Position numbers and translations under genes: made by a program. From NCBI GenBank assembly GCA_032622095.1, contig CP136061.1:25050991-25114990 (forward strand): a stretch of 64,000 nt of DNA, in the 5' to 3' direction. The notes beneath the pieces were generated by a model. It was given only the letters and a program-made list of their open reading frames with translations, searched no databases and was not told where the DNA came from. Position 1 is the first letter of the stretch; each line of letters begins with the position of its first letter. The stretch comes from Siphonodentalium dalli (taxonomy: Eukaryota > Mollusca > Scaphopoda > Gadilida > Siphonodentaliidae). Below, one piece after another: positions 21,986 to 33,748 of this stretch.

Positions 21986-22378
21986 CCCTTTACCCAACAA
22001 ACCGGCCAAAACCGGCCAAATAAAGCTTCAACAGCCTAAAATATCTTGGGTCTGTCTCAATAAAACCATACAAATATGGATATCATTGGAACCGGCTCAT
22101 TGACCACATTGTGATGGTTATAGTTATGCCCTGTGCCAATGCATTCTCTTATATATGCGAGTCGACCATAGGTCGCCTCGCATATATAAGAGAATGCATT
22201 GGCCTAAAAACAAATCTGTTTTTAACACTTTTTACGATTTTTTCTTACATTATTTAACAATTTTATAATTTTTAATGTGTTAAGCCAATGCATTCTCTTA
22301 TATATGCGAGGCGACCTATGGTCGACTCGCATATATAAGAGAATGCATTGGCACAGGGCCCTTCTGTTTGGTAAAGGG
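21986..22378. mobile_element. TTAA-flanked 393-bp element with twin hairpins (piggyBac-type MITE)
   Basis: TTAA lies directly outside both ends (21982-21985, 22379-22382), and the ends are inverted: CCCTTTACCCAACAAAC on the left and GTTTGGTAAAGGG on the right. TTAA duplication plus CCC termini is the piggyBac signature. Inside is a perfect 76-bp inverted repeat (22128-22203 and 22284-22359) around an 80-bp AT-rich spacer. Each 76-bp arm is itself a hairpin with 26-bp stems (CCAATGCATTCTCTTA...). There is no coding capacity. Confidence 0.82.
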
Positions 22379-22474
22379 TTAAACAAACGGAAGAAGTGCA
22401 TCGAAGAGGACCACGTACAATAATATACAATTTTCAACCCAAACTGCCAGACATTGTTTAGTCCCATCGCTACG

Positions 22475-22515
22475 CCTTCTGACCTTCTGACCTTCTGACC
22501 TTCTGACCTTCTGAC
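22475..22515. repeat. 8-bp microsatellite (CCTTCTGA)5
   Basis: Five perfect CCTTCTGA units directly downstream of the TTAA element. Confidence 0.95.
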
Positions 22516-22609
22516 CATTGCCATCACAATATATACAATTATACATACTTAAATCTAACTTGTTTTATTTAAAAGTTTTATCAGTTAAAATTAGCCAGGA
22601 ATCATAACC

Positions 22610-22995
22610 CTCTGTTACACAGGATTCATACCATCTGCCAAAGGGTACTCGGGGATTCATACCCATCTGTTAACGGTACTCGGGGATTCGTACCCCTCTG
22701 TTAACGGGTACTGAGGATTCATAACCCTCTGTTAACGGGAACTCGGGATTCATACCCACCTGTTACGTGTATTCGGGATTCATACCCATCTGTTAACGGG
22801 AACTCGGGATTCAACCCATATATTACGGGTACTCGGGATTCATACCCATATGTTAACGGGTACTCGGGATTCATACCCATCTGTTAACGGGTACTCAGGA
22901 TTCATACCCATCTGTTAACGGGTACTCATGATGCATACCCCTCTGTTAACGGGTACTCGGGATTCATACACATCTGTTACGTGTACTCGGGATTG
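22610..22995. repeat. 31-bp minisatellite array A, about 12 copies
   Basis: The unit TTAACGGGTACTCGGGATTC + ATACCCATCTG contains GGGTA and TACCC as inverted pentamers, so each unit can fold. Units vary by substitutions and single-base loss. The same unit, in the same orientation, forms the larger array at 28.95-30.50 kb; repetitive sequence with inverted flanks lies between the two. Confidence 0.92.
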
Positions 22996-24800
22996 GACCA
23001 CTAGGACATATAGGATCAAGGTCAATTGCTAAGGTCAAGATCATTGGACAAATGTCATACTTTGGTCCATTTTGTATTAATTGTCTCATATATTGCTACC
23101 CCTAGTGCCCTAGTCATAAGAAAGAATCTCCATCATAACGCTAAAAAATTAGGATCCAATCACCACGTTCATTTTGATATATGACGCACTTGATATGGGA
23201 TGATCAATGTCAAAATGTCACAACATTTAATGTATACATAATCACATTTTAAGTACTAATTTTTATAATATTTGTGGCAATACATAGGTCAAGATACATT
23301 ACCGTCAAGATACCATCAGACCAAAATAAACACGATTTTGTTACTTTAGTAACTAAAGCTTGATACTTCACATATATGTACCTTAGTTATAGTGGAAACA
23401 TTTTGGATAGGGGTGCCCAAATGAGGGGTTATGTTTCTGAATATAATATGGTTTCCATGGCAACGGCATCAAATATTTGGAGAAATGTTGAAAAAGCCCA
23501 CTCTTGGCAACCCGATGAGCCTTGTGGATGAATAAACGAAGTGAACTGATAGTGCCATCAGTGGCCAATCAAACAAACTGTGCCACTAGGACATATAGGA
23601 TCAAGGTCAATTGAATATTAAAAACTCCATATATGGAAAGCTACTCCAGAACTTTGACATGTAGCTCTTAAACCGCGGAATGGGGGCTGGATGGATCCAA
23701 TATGGTAGCGAGTCAGTGATCTCGCTTTTATGCACACCAATTAGGGCACCTTCATCGCGTCCAATATGATACCACACACTTGATTTAAGATGGATACTGT
23801 CTACATTTGACAGCCATAATTTATATAATCACATTTTAAGTACTACATTTTTGGTTTAAGCAATATTTATTTCTTCTCAAAAATATAATTAAAGTGCTAC
23901 TTGTTTATGGCACATCGGCCTGCATAATTCATTTTTCCCCAATTTTGTCCAGAATTAATTTTAATAACTGGTCATATATGAGACTTTCATTCACTTCGCA
24001 ACAAAAAGGTGGACATGTATAGAATATAATCTAGATTCCATAGCAACTATTGGCAAAAATACAGTCCAAATTGTCATTTTAGTGAACTTTTTGCTGTATT
24101 ACTACAATCTCAATTTCATTTAGAAATATAGAATACTATCCACTGCGCTGTATAACTTAAGCATACTTTTCCATACAGAAATCTATGCTAAGTGGTGGAT
24201 AAAATTCTCCTCTTTCCATAGAACCCTTCCCAATGTTAACAAATTGGTCACTAATATTCACTTCATTCACATAAATCTGCTCGTTTAATGGTTAGAATCA
24301 AAGAAGAAGTTCGCGACAATGATTCATACTGCATTATTCTAAATATATTTCTGTAAGATTGCTCCGAAATGGTAATAGTATAAGGTCTCAAATTATTGAT
24401 TGATCAGCTAACAAGATCAATAGTAAACGAATATTATCACCAGCTGAATGAGACAAAGATTAATCATGAAAATATGATTAACAATATTCCATTACTTAAT
24501 AACCGTAGCTTAGATATAAAACTCTGAATTTTTTAGCCTTGCGAGTGATATTCATTACTTAAATTTGGAAAACGGAATTCACACGTAAGACACCATTGTT
24601 TCTAGTTGTTTGTGAAATATATACATATGTGATTGTAAAATATCTTGTCCCAAATGAACATTTTGTCAAATAATTCCACCCAACTATTTTATTACCTTTT
24701 TTTACAAGGTACCTCCAAAAATCCTAGATTGTAATAGCTTATGGTACAATATACAACATGACTGGGATGAATGATCTCCAATAAAAGTCTCCATGGTTCT
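22996..24800. repeat. Repeat-derived intronic sequence, arm of the 31-bp minisatellite element
   Basis: From 23000 to 23600 there are phrases such as ACTAGGACATATAGGATCAA (twice, at 23001 and 23586) and GGTTTCCATGGCAACGGCATC. The latter is found in reverse at 28200 and 28800. From 23600 to 24800 I see only AT-rich sequence without gene signals, ending in a CA/TA microsatellite at 24808-24832. Confidence 0.55.
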
Positions 24801-24832
24801 AATATCACACACACACACACACATATATATAT

Positions 24833-25600
24833 GGGAGTTTTACCATTTTTACAATAAAGCAACTGATAGAGATCATATTTGGGATTTTAAAATGTTTAAA
24901 TAGAAATACAAGTGGGTGTAAAAAATGGTTTTGTCTGTTTTGACACCACCAACTATCATGGCATATCTTCCTACTTATTGTTAACAATCCCCACCATCCC
25001 CTCCTTTTAGCTCAACTTGCAACAACAGGCCACTGCCCTCAACTGGTCATCAACATACTCTATGTGGGTCTTCGTGATTATCTCTGGATTACCCCGGAAA
25101 TTAGTTTTGAAATATGACAGCCATTTTGAATTTCACATTTGAATCCATCGGCACACTCTGCAGCCACAATTTATTAGAGCAATCTGCTTACAATTTACAG
25201 TCATGTTTAGGTTCATGTTTGGATGGACGTTATCGAATTTGAACGATTAATGATTAATGATTAATGCTGGCAGCCATCTTGGATTTTACTCTTTTCACAA
25301 CTAAATCCAGCCAGCCAGCCAGCCAGCCAGCAGTTTTCATCATATGATATTCCAATGTCAATGATTCTTCCAGTTTTAACAAAACAATGCACAGCAACTA
25401 TAATTGAAATTAAATCTGCTGGGCGTGACAGCCCTGTTGAATGTTCTGAATGGTGTATGGTAACTAATTTGTTTCAATCCAAATTATAAATATTGGTATA
25501 TTCATAGATATAAATGTTGCCACCAACTGTGGATCTGACAGTTAGGCCATTAAAACATAAATACCTGTGTTATTGGGTAGTTATATATGGGAAACTTGAT
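24833..25600. repeat. AT-rich intron sequence with a dispersed ATGGCTGCC-type repeat and (CAGC)n
   Basis: Between about 25040 and 25310 the phrases CAGCCATTTTGAATTTCACA, GGCAGCCATCTTGGATTTTA and CTTCGTGATTATCTCTGGAT relate this to the repeat at 2460-2920. A (CCAG)n tract of about six units is at 25309-25332. No exon signals were recognised. Confidence 0.55.
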
Positions 25601-26360
25601 GAGGGTGAAGGCTTTTTTATCAGTCCTCGTCCGTCCGTCGGTCAACATCTTCTCAAGAACCGCAAGTCAGAAATGAGTTATATATATTGTGGATGGTCCC
25701 CAGGTGACTAGGATTCTGACTTGTTCAAATCGTGTCACCGGGCCAAAAAAAGGGGCCAAGCTTGGGGCGTAACTTTTCCGTCCATAGTAATTATTAAAAC
25801 ATCTGCTCAAGAACCATCGGGGCTATTTAGCTAATATTTGGAATGGAAGGTCCTTGAGTGACAGGGATACAAATGTTTTTAAACTGGGTCACCGTGTCAC
25901 ATAAAGGCGGAGCCAGGGACATAACTGTTATATCCATAGTAATACTTAAGATGTCTTCTTATCAAGAACCATCATGCCTATTCAGCTTATATCTGGTACG
26001 AAGAGTCATTGGGTGACTGGGATTCAGATTGGTTCAAATGAGGTCACCGGGTCAACGTGGTGGAGCCAGGTTTATAACTCGTTCCCTCTATAGTATTATT
26101 AAAACACATTCTAAAGAATCACCAGGCCTATTCAGCTTATATTTGATAAGGAACATTGGGTGAATGATACAGATTTGTTCAATATGGGTAGAACCAGGGA
26201 CATAACTATTTTTTCCTCAATAGTTATTCTTAAAAATATTTCTCACGAGCCATCGGTCATATTAGCCAATATATAGTACGGGAGGTTCTTGGGTTAGATT
26301 TGTAAAAATGGGTCCGACCAGTCAAGAAATTGCGTTTTGGTGTGTAGGGTACATGGATAG
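25600..26360. repeat. Diverged tandem repeat, about 130-180 bp, five units
   Basis: Units share TCAAGAACCATCGGGCCTAT-like cores, TTAGCTAATAT, GGTCACCGGGTCA, GGGACATAACT and TCCATAGTAATTATTAAAAC. The first is preceded by CGTCCGTCCGTCGGTCAACA. These resemble long diverged tandem repeats often seen in mollusc introns (recollection, not checked). A poly-G run (26509-26523) and unassigned sequence follow. The 132-codon frame at 26627-27025 has no recognisable domain. Confidence 0.55.
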
Positions 26361-27559
26361 TTGGGAATCGAATATGTTTGAATGTGGTCGGCCATTAAAA
26401 AAGGAAGAGGGCATGCCAAGTTGAAGGCATCACTTACAATCTAAGGGGGTGCAAAGGAACTTGGGAATATGTTTGCTCAGTTGGGAGGGGACACCCTATG
26501 GACTATGTGGGGGGGGGGGGGGGGTCAGGCTTGCTGTTGAAAGTTTCAAGGTCAACGGAGACCCTCTAGCGACGTCCCTGTTTAGAACTACTTGTTCTTA
26601 AGTGATTAGGATATGTTCTAACTGTTGTGATCTTCAGAGTCCGAGTATTCTCAGTCTTTTCAGTCAGGCGAGCAACTCAACAGTTATTATTTGACTATCT
26701 TGTACGAAGTCCACAGCTGAGACTTCACATTACGCCAGTAGCCTTTTCGGCAAATCCTAAGAGTCGCAAAGCATCATATTCCCTCAATCCATGGTGCCAT
26801 AGTCTACTCTATATTCATAATATTAGAGACTGCCTGATAGCACAGCCGTTTTGCCTATATACCCACTATTTTAGTGGCAGATCCCATCATTTCATGGTTT
26901 GCTTGGGTATTTTGAGATATTTAAAAACATGCAAAAATTGTAATTGTTCAAGTTATTTGCCAGCCGGGTTTTGTAAATGGTCCATGCTGTCGGAGAAAAT
27001 TCAATATATTCCATATTTTAATTAAAAGCCTACAAATGAAAAAACTATAAGGGGGTTCTGTTGACAGATTATGTTGATCTGACCTTGATCAATCTCATCC
27101 CATCCGGATAATAACCTCCAACAATGTTCAGCTTGATGTCATTACACCAGTATGCCATGTTTCATGCTTTAGATACTATAGTCACGATTCATGTGATTCT
27201 TAAGTGACTCCGCTATTTGTAAGGATTAGGAAACACATTACTTAAGGGATCCAGCTGTATGTAAAAAATAGGAATATGAAATGATCCCAGTTAGATGTGA
27301 GAATAGGGTAAACGTGGCATGATAATTTCTTAATTTCTCTCTGTACTATTGACTGGTCGTGATTTAAAATATTTCCTAATTTAGCCCCAAAAATTATTTT
27401 CCCCCGTTAGTTACCTTGACATATGTGGACTATCCTGATTGGCTGAAAGCACTAATATGCAGATTTGCGATGGTTGAAAGGTATTGTGGGGCATATAATA
27501 TCAATTACATTATTTAGCCACAACAAAACAGCAGTTAATTGATCATTATGCCATTGTTC

Positions 27560-28940
27560 TGATATATGACCTTTGTCCTCTGACCTTGAAATACGACTCC
27601 CCCATCGGACACCATATCCCAAAGGTGCTTCTATAACTAAGGATCCTATATGTGAAGTTTCATGCTTTAGTATAAACATAAAAATAAAATCTTGTTTATT
27701 TGGGTCTGATGTTCCCTTAATTCGGAGTTGGATCATGACAAGGCTCATTTGGGTTTTCAACTTTTCTCCAAATATGTTATGCCATTGCCATGGAAATCAT
27801 ATGTTATCGTGACTTAAGTACTGCCATAAATACTATAAAACTTAGTACTTAAAATGTGACTAAATATAAAATATAAATGCTGTGACATGTTGACCCTGAA
27901 CGTCTTGTATCAAGTATATCATATCGAATTGAACGTGGTGATTGTGTTCAAATGTTTGTGTATTATGAAGAGGATTGCTTTTATGATTAACACATGTGCT
28001 ATGAGTAGCGATATATGAGATATTTATAAAACAAATATATAAACAATTACCTTTTTCCAATGACCTTGGCCTAAGCAATTGACATTGACCATATACGTAC
28101 TATGGCTTAGTCCGTTCGGTGGACAATTAATGGCAATATGAGTTCCCATCATTTCTTCAAACACAAGGCTCATCGGGTTACCAAAAGTGGGAATTTTCAA
28201 CTGTTCTCCAAAAATTTAATGCCGTTGCCATGGAAACCAGATTTTATCCTGATACATGATCCCTCGATCACAGAGGCACCCCTCCAAAACGTCTGCACTA
28301 TAACCAATGAACACATGCTTTAGTTGCTGAAGTCACAAAATCATATTTATTTTTGGGCTGATGGTCTTTTAAGGGTAATGTATCGTGACATGTACTGCCA
28401 CAAATACTATAAAAACTAGTACTTAAAATGTGATTATGTATAAACTAAATGCTGTCACCTGTTGACAGTTTCTGTAGTATACCAAATGCTACATATAACA
28501 AATTAAACACCGTGATTGCGCCCTACTTTGTTTGTACATTATACTGGGGATTGATGTTATGACTAAGGCACAAGGGGTAGCGGAATATGAGACAATTATA
28601 AAAAATAGACCAAAATATCACATTTTTTTCAATGACCTTGACCTTAGTAATTGACCTTGGGCCTATATGATATAGTGGCTCAGTCCGTTTGATAGAAACA
28701 TTATTGGCAGTATGAATTAACATCATTTCTTTAAACACAAGGCTCGTTGGTTCTCAACAGTGGCCTTTTTAAATTTGTCTCCAAATATTTGATGCCGTTG
28801 CCATGGAAACCTGATTTTATCCCGATACAGGATCCCCCCACCCGGGCACCCCTCCAAAAAGTTTTCCCTATGAATAAGCAACATTATCTTTAAAGTTTCA
28901 GGCTTTAGTCACTAAATTCACGATTAAACCCCTAAGAGAC
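27560..28940. repeat. Three direct copies of a segment inverted with respect to 23.4 kb
   Basis: The phrase ACAAGGCTCAT...CTGTTCTCCAAA...ATGCCATTGCCATGGAAA occurs near 27730, 28163 and 28740, in each case followed by a GATCC-containing stretch and followed or preceded by GACCTTGACC...AATTGACC. The same sequence runs in reverse at 23395-23560. The region joins directly to the second 31-bp array. Confidence 0.6.
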
Positions 28941-28944
28941 TCCA

Positions 28945-30505
28945 CTGTCATACCCATCTATTAACGGGTACTCGGGATTCATATCAATCTGTTAACGGGT
29001 ACTCGGGATTCATACCAATCTGTTAACGGGTACTCGGGATTCATACCAATCTGTTAACGGGTACTCGGGATTCATACCCATCTGTTAATGGGTACTCGGG
29101 ATTCATACTCATTACCTTAAAAGTACTCATGATACACACCCCTCTGTTAACGGGTATATATACTCGGGATTAATACCAATCTGTTAACGGGTCCTCGGGA
29201 TTCACACCCATCTGTTAACGCCTTAACGGGTACTCGGTATTCATACCATCTGTTAACGGGTACTATGGATGCATGCCCCTCTGTTAACGGTACTCAGGAT
29301 TCACACCCATCTGTTAAAGGGTACTCGGGATTCATACCCATCTGTTAACGGGTACTCGGGATTCATACCCCTCTGTTAACGGGTACTCGGGATTCATACC
29401 CCTCTGTTAACGGGTACTCGGGATTCATACCAATCTGTTAACGGGTCCTCGGGATTCATACCCATCTGTTAACTTGTTCTCGGGATTGACATCCATCTGT
29501 TAACGGGTACTCGGGATTCATACCCATCTGTTAACGGTACTCAGGATTCATACCCATCTGTTAACTGGTACTCGGGATTCATACGCATCTGTTAACGGGT
29601 ACTCAGATTCATACCCATCTGTTAACGGGTACTCGATATTCATACACATCTGTTAACGGGTACTCGGGATTCATATCCCTCTGTTAACGGGTACTCAGGA
29701 TTCATACCCATCTGTAAACAGGTACTCGGATTCACACCCATCTGTTAACGGGTACTCGGGATTCATACCCCTCTGTTAGCGGTACTCAGGATCCGGACCC
29801 ATCTGTTATCGAATACTCGGGATTCATACACATCTGTTAACGGGTATTCGGGATTCACACCCATTTGTTAACGGGTACTCGAGATTCATATGCATCTGTT
29901 AACGGGTACTCGGGATTCATATCAATCTGTTATGGGTACTCGGGATTAATACCCACCTGTTTTATGGTACTCAGGATTCATACCCATCTGTTAGCGGGTA
30001 CTCGGGATTCATACCCATCTGTTGACGGGTACTCGGGATTCATACCCCTCTGTTAACGGGTTCTCGGATTTATACCCCTCTGTTAGCGGGTACTCGAGAT
30101 TCACACCCCTCTGTTAACGGGTACCCGTGATTCATACACATCTGTTAATGGGTACCCGGGATTCATACCCCTCTGTTAACGGGTTCTCTGATTCATACCC
30201 CTATGTTAACGGGCACCCGGGATTCATACCCCTCTGATAACGGGTACCCGTGATTCATACCCCTGTGTTAACGGGTACTCGAGATTCATACCCATATATT
30301 ACCGGGTACTCGGGATTCACACCCATCTGTTAACGGGTACCCGTGATTCATACCCTCTGTTAACGGGTTCTCGGATTCATACCCCTCTGTTAACGGGTAC
30401 TCCGGATGCATACCCCTCTGTTAACTGGTACTCGGGATTCATACCCATCTGTTAACGGGTACTCGAATTCATACCCCTCTGTTAACGGGTACTCGTGATT
30501 CATAT
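28945..30505. repeat. 31-bp minisatellite array B, about 50 copies
   Basis: Same TTAACGGGTACTCGGGATTC + ATACCCMTCTG unit as array A. Two main variants alternate (CCCATCTG and CCCCTCTG), and several units have ACCCG for ACTCG. Because 31 is not a multiple of three, short open frames cycle through the array without coding meaning. Confidence 0.95.
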
Positions 30506-30509
30506 GCCC

Positions 30510-32590
30510 ATTTTCACCTTTCAGCAACAATGCTGTTACATCTCGCTTTTATATAGCATCACATTTTTCAATTTTGCCTTAGCCTTAATGACATATTCTG
30601 ATGTAATTAAGCAAACTCCATGCAGGGTTTACCTCCCTTGATGAATTGGTAACCGCGACATTCTACCCACATTTGGTGGACTTCCGCGATATTAAGATAT
30701 ATATTCTAAGCGAGCAGAACAACATATATATACTGCCCATATTAAGCACCCAAAATATCGCAGAGAATGCGTGTAAATTCGCACCATGAGTTTGGAAAGT
30801 CCCACTATAACAAAAGAACAATATTGCAAAACGGTGTGATTTGGATCCCCGATTATTTTATCAACACAAATGTCTAAACGCAAATGTAGGACATTGTCAC
30901 GACAACGCGCATGGCAAGTCAAACACAATAATTCTAATTTGCTGCAATTTTGACGAGTAGCTTGCGAAAATCGTTAACAAAACTACCGCTTTGATTCTCC
31001 AATCTGTCATTAAGTTTTTAGTGCTGGAATTGTTCTCAACCCAAATAGGAAATTAGACTTTGGGGCGATCGGTTTTCGCCATTTTGGTTGGAAAACCCAC
31101 GCTAAATATAGAAACCACAGACTAGTACCCAGCCGGTAACAGCGTCAGAACGGGAGTTCACTGTTAGAAAATACTATCGGTATAACTGTGTCGAATCTTC
31201 GAAACCGACGGTCCAAAACCGTTTCATCAGTTGTACGGTGAATCACCGTTGTTTTATATGCCCATGAAAATGGTCTAAGTTAAAAAACATTCGTGATTCA
31301 AAGTTGAATCCGTCAAATTTCAATTGTATATTTACTGGCGACCAAATTATAAACGCAATCGTCGCAATGACTCTCCCATTACAGCTCCCAGAATTCAAAC
31401 TAAAAATGTGTTTTCAATGGAAGGGGAATAACTCTTTATCATATCTTTAAAATAGAGAGTTATTCCCCTCCATTGAAAATAACACACTTTTCCACAACAA
31501 AACCAGATGGAATTTAAGCACAATAACACTTCGGTAACTCAACAAAAACAACATGTTCACAGTTTATTACCCCGGATAAGTTAATAATACAATGTTTCGG
31601 ACCTTCATCTTTCAATTGTTCTTCTATTGGGGCCTTTTTCTGTTTAATTGGAAATATTCAGAAACTAATGTGAGGAGGACCGCGAAATTTCTAGGGAATG
31701 TAGGCACCTAAGGGATACTGAAAATGAAGATATCGCGAGTTCGGCCCAATGCTTCATCACGGATTGAAATTAAAACATATATATTGTCTTCACTATTATT
31801 ATTATTAAAATACTCGACACTTTTACAATCACTATATTTCGCAAAGAATGAGCAGTAGCACACTAAAGGTTGGTACGTATGTTGGGGCAATTGAGTTGTA
31901 TGCCTTAGTCGCATAATGAATATTTTCCGTGCTTTCCTCGCGAAGTTATCTCCCTTTATCTGAAAAAATGCCATTTTACTATCTCGGAAATTATGAGGAG
32001 CAGAGCATCCAAATTTGGACCATATGCACACCTCGATATGCCATAGTGGCCACGGGCATCAAAACTTGTTAGCGCGCTTTCCCTGCAGAGTTACCGCCCA
32101 TAGATAGGCACACCTCATACACCAGGATGTATAATGTGTGTTTTTATGGCATATTCTGAATGGGAAGAGTGATTCGGACCCAAATGTACCGCTTAAAAGT
32201 TTTTTCTCCCCGACCTTTCCGCTATACGGGGAATGGAACAATTGCACCTATTTCCCCCGCCAAATCCAAACGGGCTAATGAAAGAGCAAGATAATGCCGT
32301 AGCAGGTACGTCAGCATGCTGTACGTACGCCTCCAACGTTTGACCGCTATACTCTAAAAGCAACCTGCCCAACGGATAGTGCGAGTCGGGGTGGGTTGAG
32401 ACTTTTGGAAAATTCCACCGAAAATCGTAAAAGGGGAAACTTCACACTTTGAGATACAATTTTGACTAGTACATCTGATGGGTATTGTTCACGCCCATCT
32501 AGAGTGCGATTTTCAAATTTTCAGAGGGAACGGTTTACACGCGACAACGCTATATAACATAAATACGTATACTTAAGTAATCTATCACTA
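30510..32590. repeat. Intron 2 sequence with one long hairpin and a dispersed GAGTTATCTCCCTTT repeat
   Basis: A hairpin at about 31411-31484 pairs TTTTCAATGGAAGGGGAATA with TATTCCCCTCCATTGAAAA around the loop, with one extra base in one arm. The phrases GAAGTTATCTCCCTTTATC (31943) and CAGAGTTACCGCCC (32087) belong to a motif family I associate with mollusc dispersed repeats. No further exon with acceptor, donor and matching phase was found. Confidence 0.5.
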
Positions 32591-32592
32591 AC

Positions 32593-32689
32593 CTGCTGTC
32601 TCTGTCTCGCAGTGGTCGCCGCTGAACCCCAGTGGACAGGAACAGTATGTGCCATTCTGCAGTACACCCCCGTTTAAGCAGGAGAACAT
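32593..32689 (-). CDS. Lectin gene exon 2: EGF-like module
   Basis: This 97-bp exon has acceptor TTAATTGCAG|ATG and donor CAG|GTTAGT. It encodes 32 residues plus one base (phase 0 in, phase 1 out). The peptide shows an EGF C-terminal signature: CLNGG near the start, then CSCPLGFSGDHCE, that is C-x-C-P-x-G-F-x-G-x-x-C-E. Only four cysteines fall in the exon (C4, C16, C18, C27), so this is a short or incomplete EGF fold unless cysteines from exon 1 contribute. A single EGF module between an N-terminal PAN region and a C-type lectin domain is a known animal domain arrangement. The exon stands alone in about 16 kb of repetitive intron sequence. Confidence 0.82.
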
Positions 32690-32859
32690 CTGCAATTAAT
32701 GAAACTAACATAATGCAAACAAGATGGCCACTAATACAAAATATGTTAGGATGAAGTATGTAGCGACCCTGAGATCACCACAAAACACGAATAAGATACA
32801 GAAAATACACACGAGGGCTTGCACGGCATACACTTGGTAAGTATATATGCATGCACTAC

Positions 32860-33290
32860 ACACGAATGACATTTATACATGTACACTTAGTACATATTGA
32901 AGTTATACAACGTGTGACATACATTCGTGTGCACTTTGTACCTAATCAATGTCTACACACGAGTGACATACATACATGCAAACTTATTACATAATCGAGC
33001 TCTATAACGTGTGTCATGCATATATGTACACTTAGTACATTGTCAATGTATATACACTTGTGACAGGCATAAATATGCACGTTGTACATAATCAAGGTCT
33101 ACAATGTGTGGTGTGGCAAACATACATGTACGACTTAATACATGTAATATCGTCAATGTATACAAACGTGCGATATGCATGCTTTCAATGTCTACACACG
33201 CGTGACACGCGTGGTTGTACAATACTACACGTACTAGAACAAACTCGGGGTCTACACGCGAGCGATATGCATACATGTACAAGCCCTGCA
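32860..33290. repeat. Diverged minisatellite, about 65 bp
   Basis: The recurring phrases are TGTACACTTAGTACAT, AATCAATGTCTACACACG and AGTGACATACATACATG. Six or seven units are visible. The phrase TGTACACTTAGTACC reappears at 37032, on the far side of the 33.3-37.0 kb block, so that block appears to have been inserted within or next to this array. Confidence 0.7.
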
Positions 33291-33302
33291 AACCTTACAT
33301 TT

Positions 33303-33380
33303 TAGGTCGAACCGAACTTTGAAACCGAATCATCGTCTCGGTTTCGAATCGAACCGAACCTCGAACCTCGAATCCAAACA
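33303..33380. repeat. GAACCGAA-rich palindromic block, partner at 36945-37025
   Basis: GTCGAACCGAACTTTGAAAC and GAACCGAATCATC...GGTTTCGAA-CGAACCGA occur here and again at 36975-37020 in the same orientation. They frame the 33749-36288 element and may be the ends of an older element into which it inserted. Confidence 0.5.
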
Positions 33381-33748
33381 CCGACATTGTTGTCGTAGAC
33401 TCAGGATAGAGTGGACAGTCAGAAATGTCAGTAGACATTATTATAGTAAAATCAACGGTTATTTAATTATTGCCCATCTATACTATAAGATAACTACACA
33501 ACAAAGAATTATTTTATATTGGAGATTGGTAGTCTGTTTATTCGTCCGCGACTTTGGTTTCAAATCTACGTATTTTGTATTCTGATATTTTCTGTTTTTG
33601 CAAGCGAATACGATTGTTTATCGGTAAAGTAGCATACATGTACGTAGGGTCCCAAATCAGCACTGTACAGGGGGAATTTTATCTTGTAAATAAATTAAGT
33701 ACCCGTACGGCATATTATTATTGTAATGTCGACACTCGGTAACTAATA

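Noticed and set aside
26627-27025. 132-residue plus-strand frame
   Set aside because: No domain and no signals; hydrophobic and cysteine content looks like chance AT-rich translation.
28945-30505. Regular 31-bp repeats resembling a CRISPR array
   Set aside because: There are no unique spacers between units, the setting is an animal intron, and there are no cas genes; it is a minisatellite.
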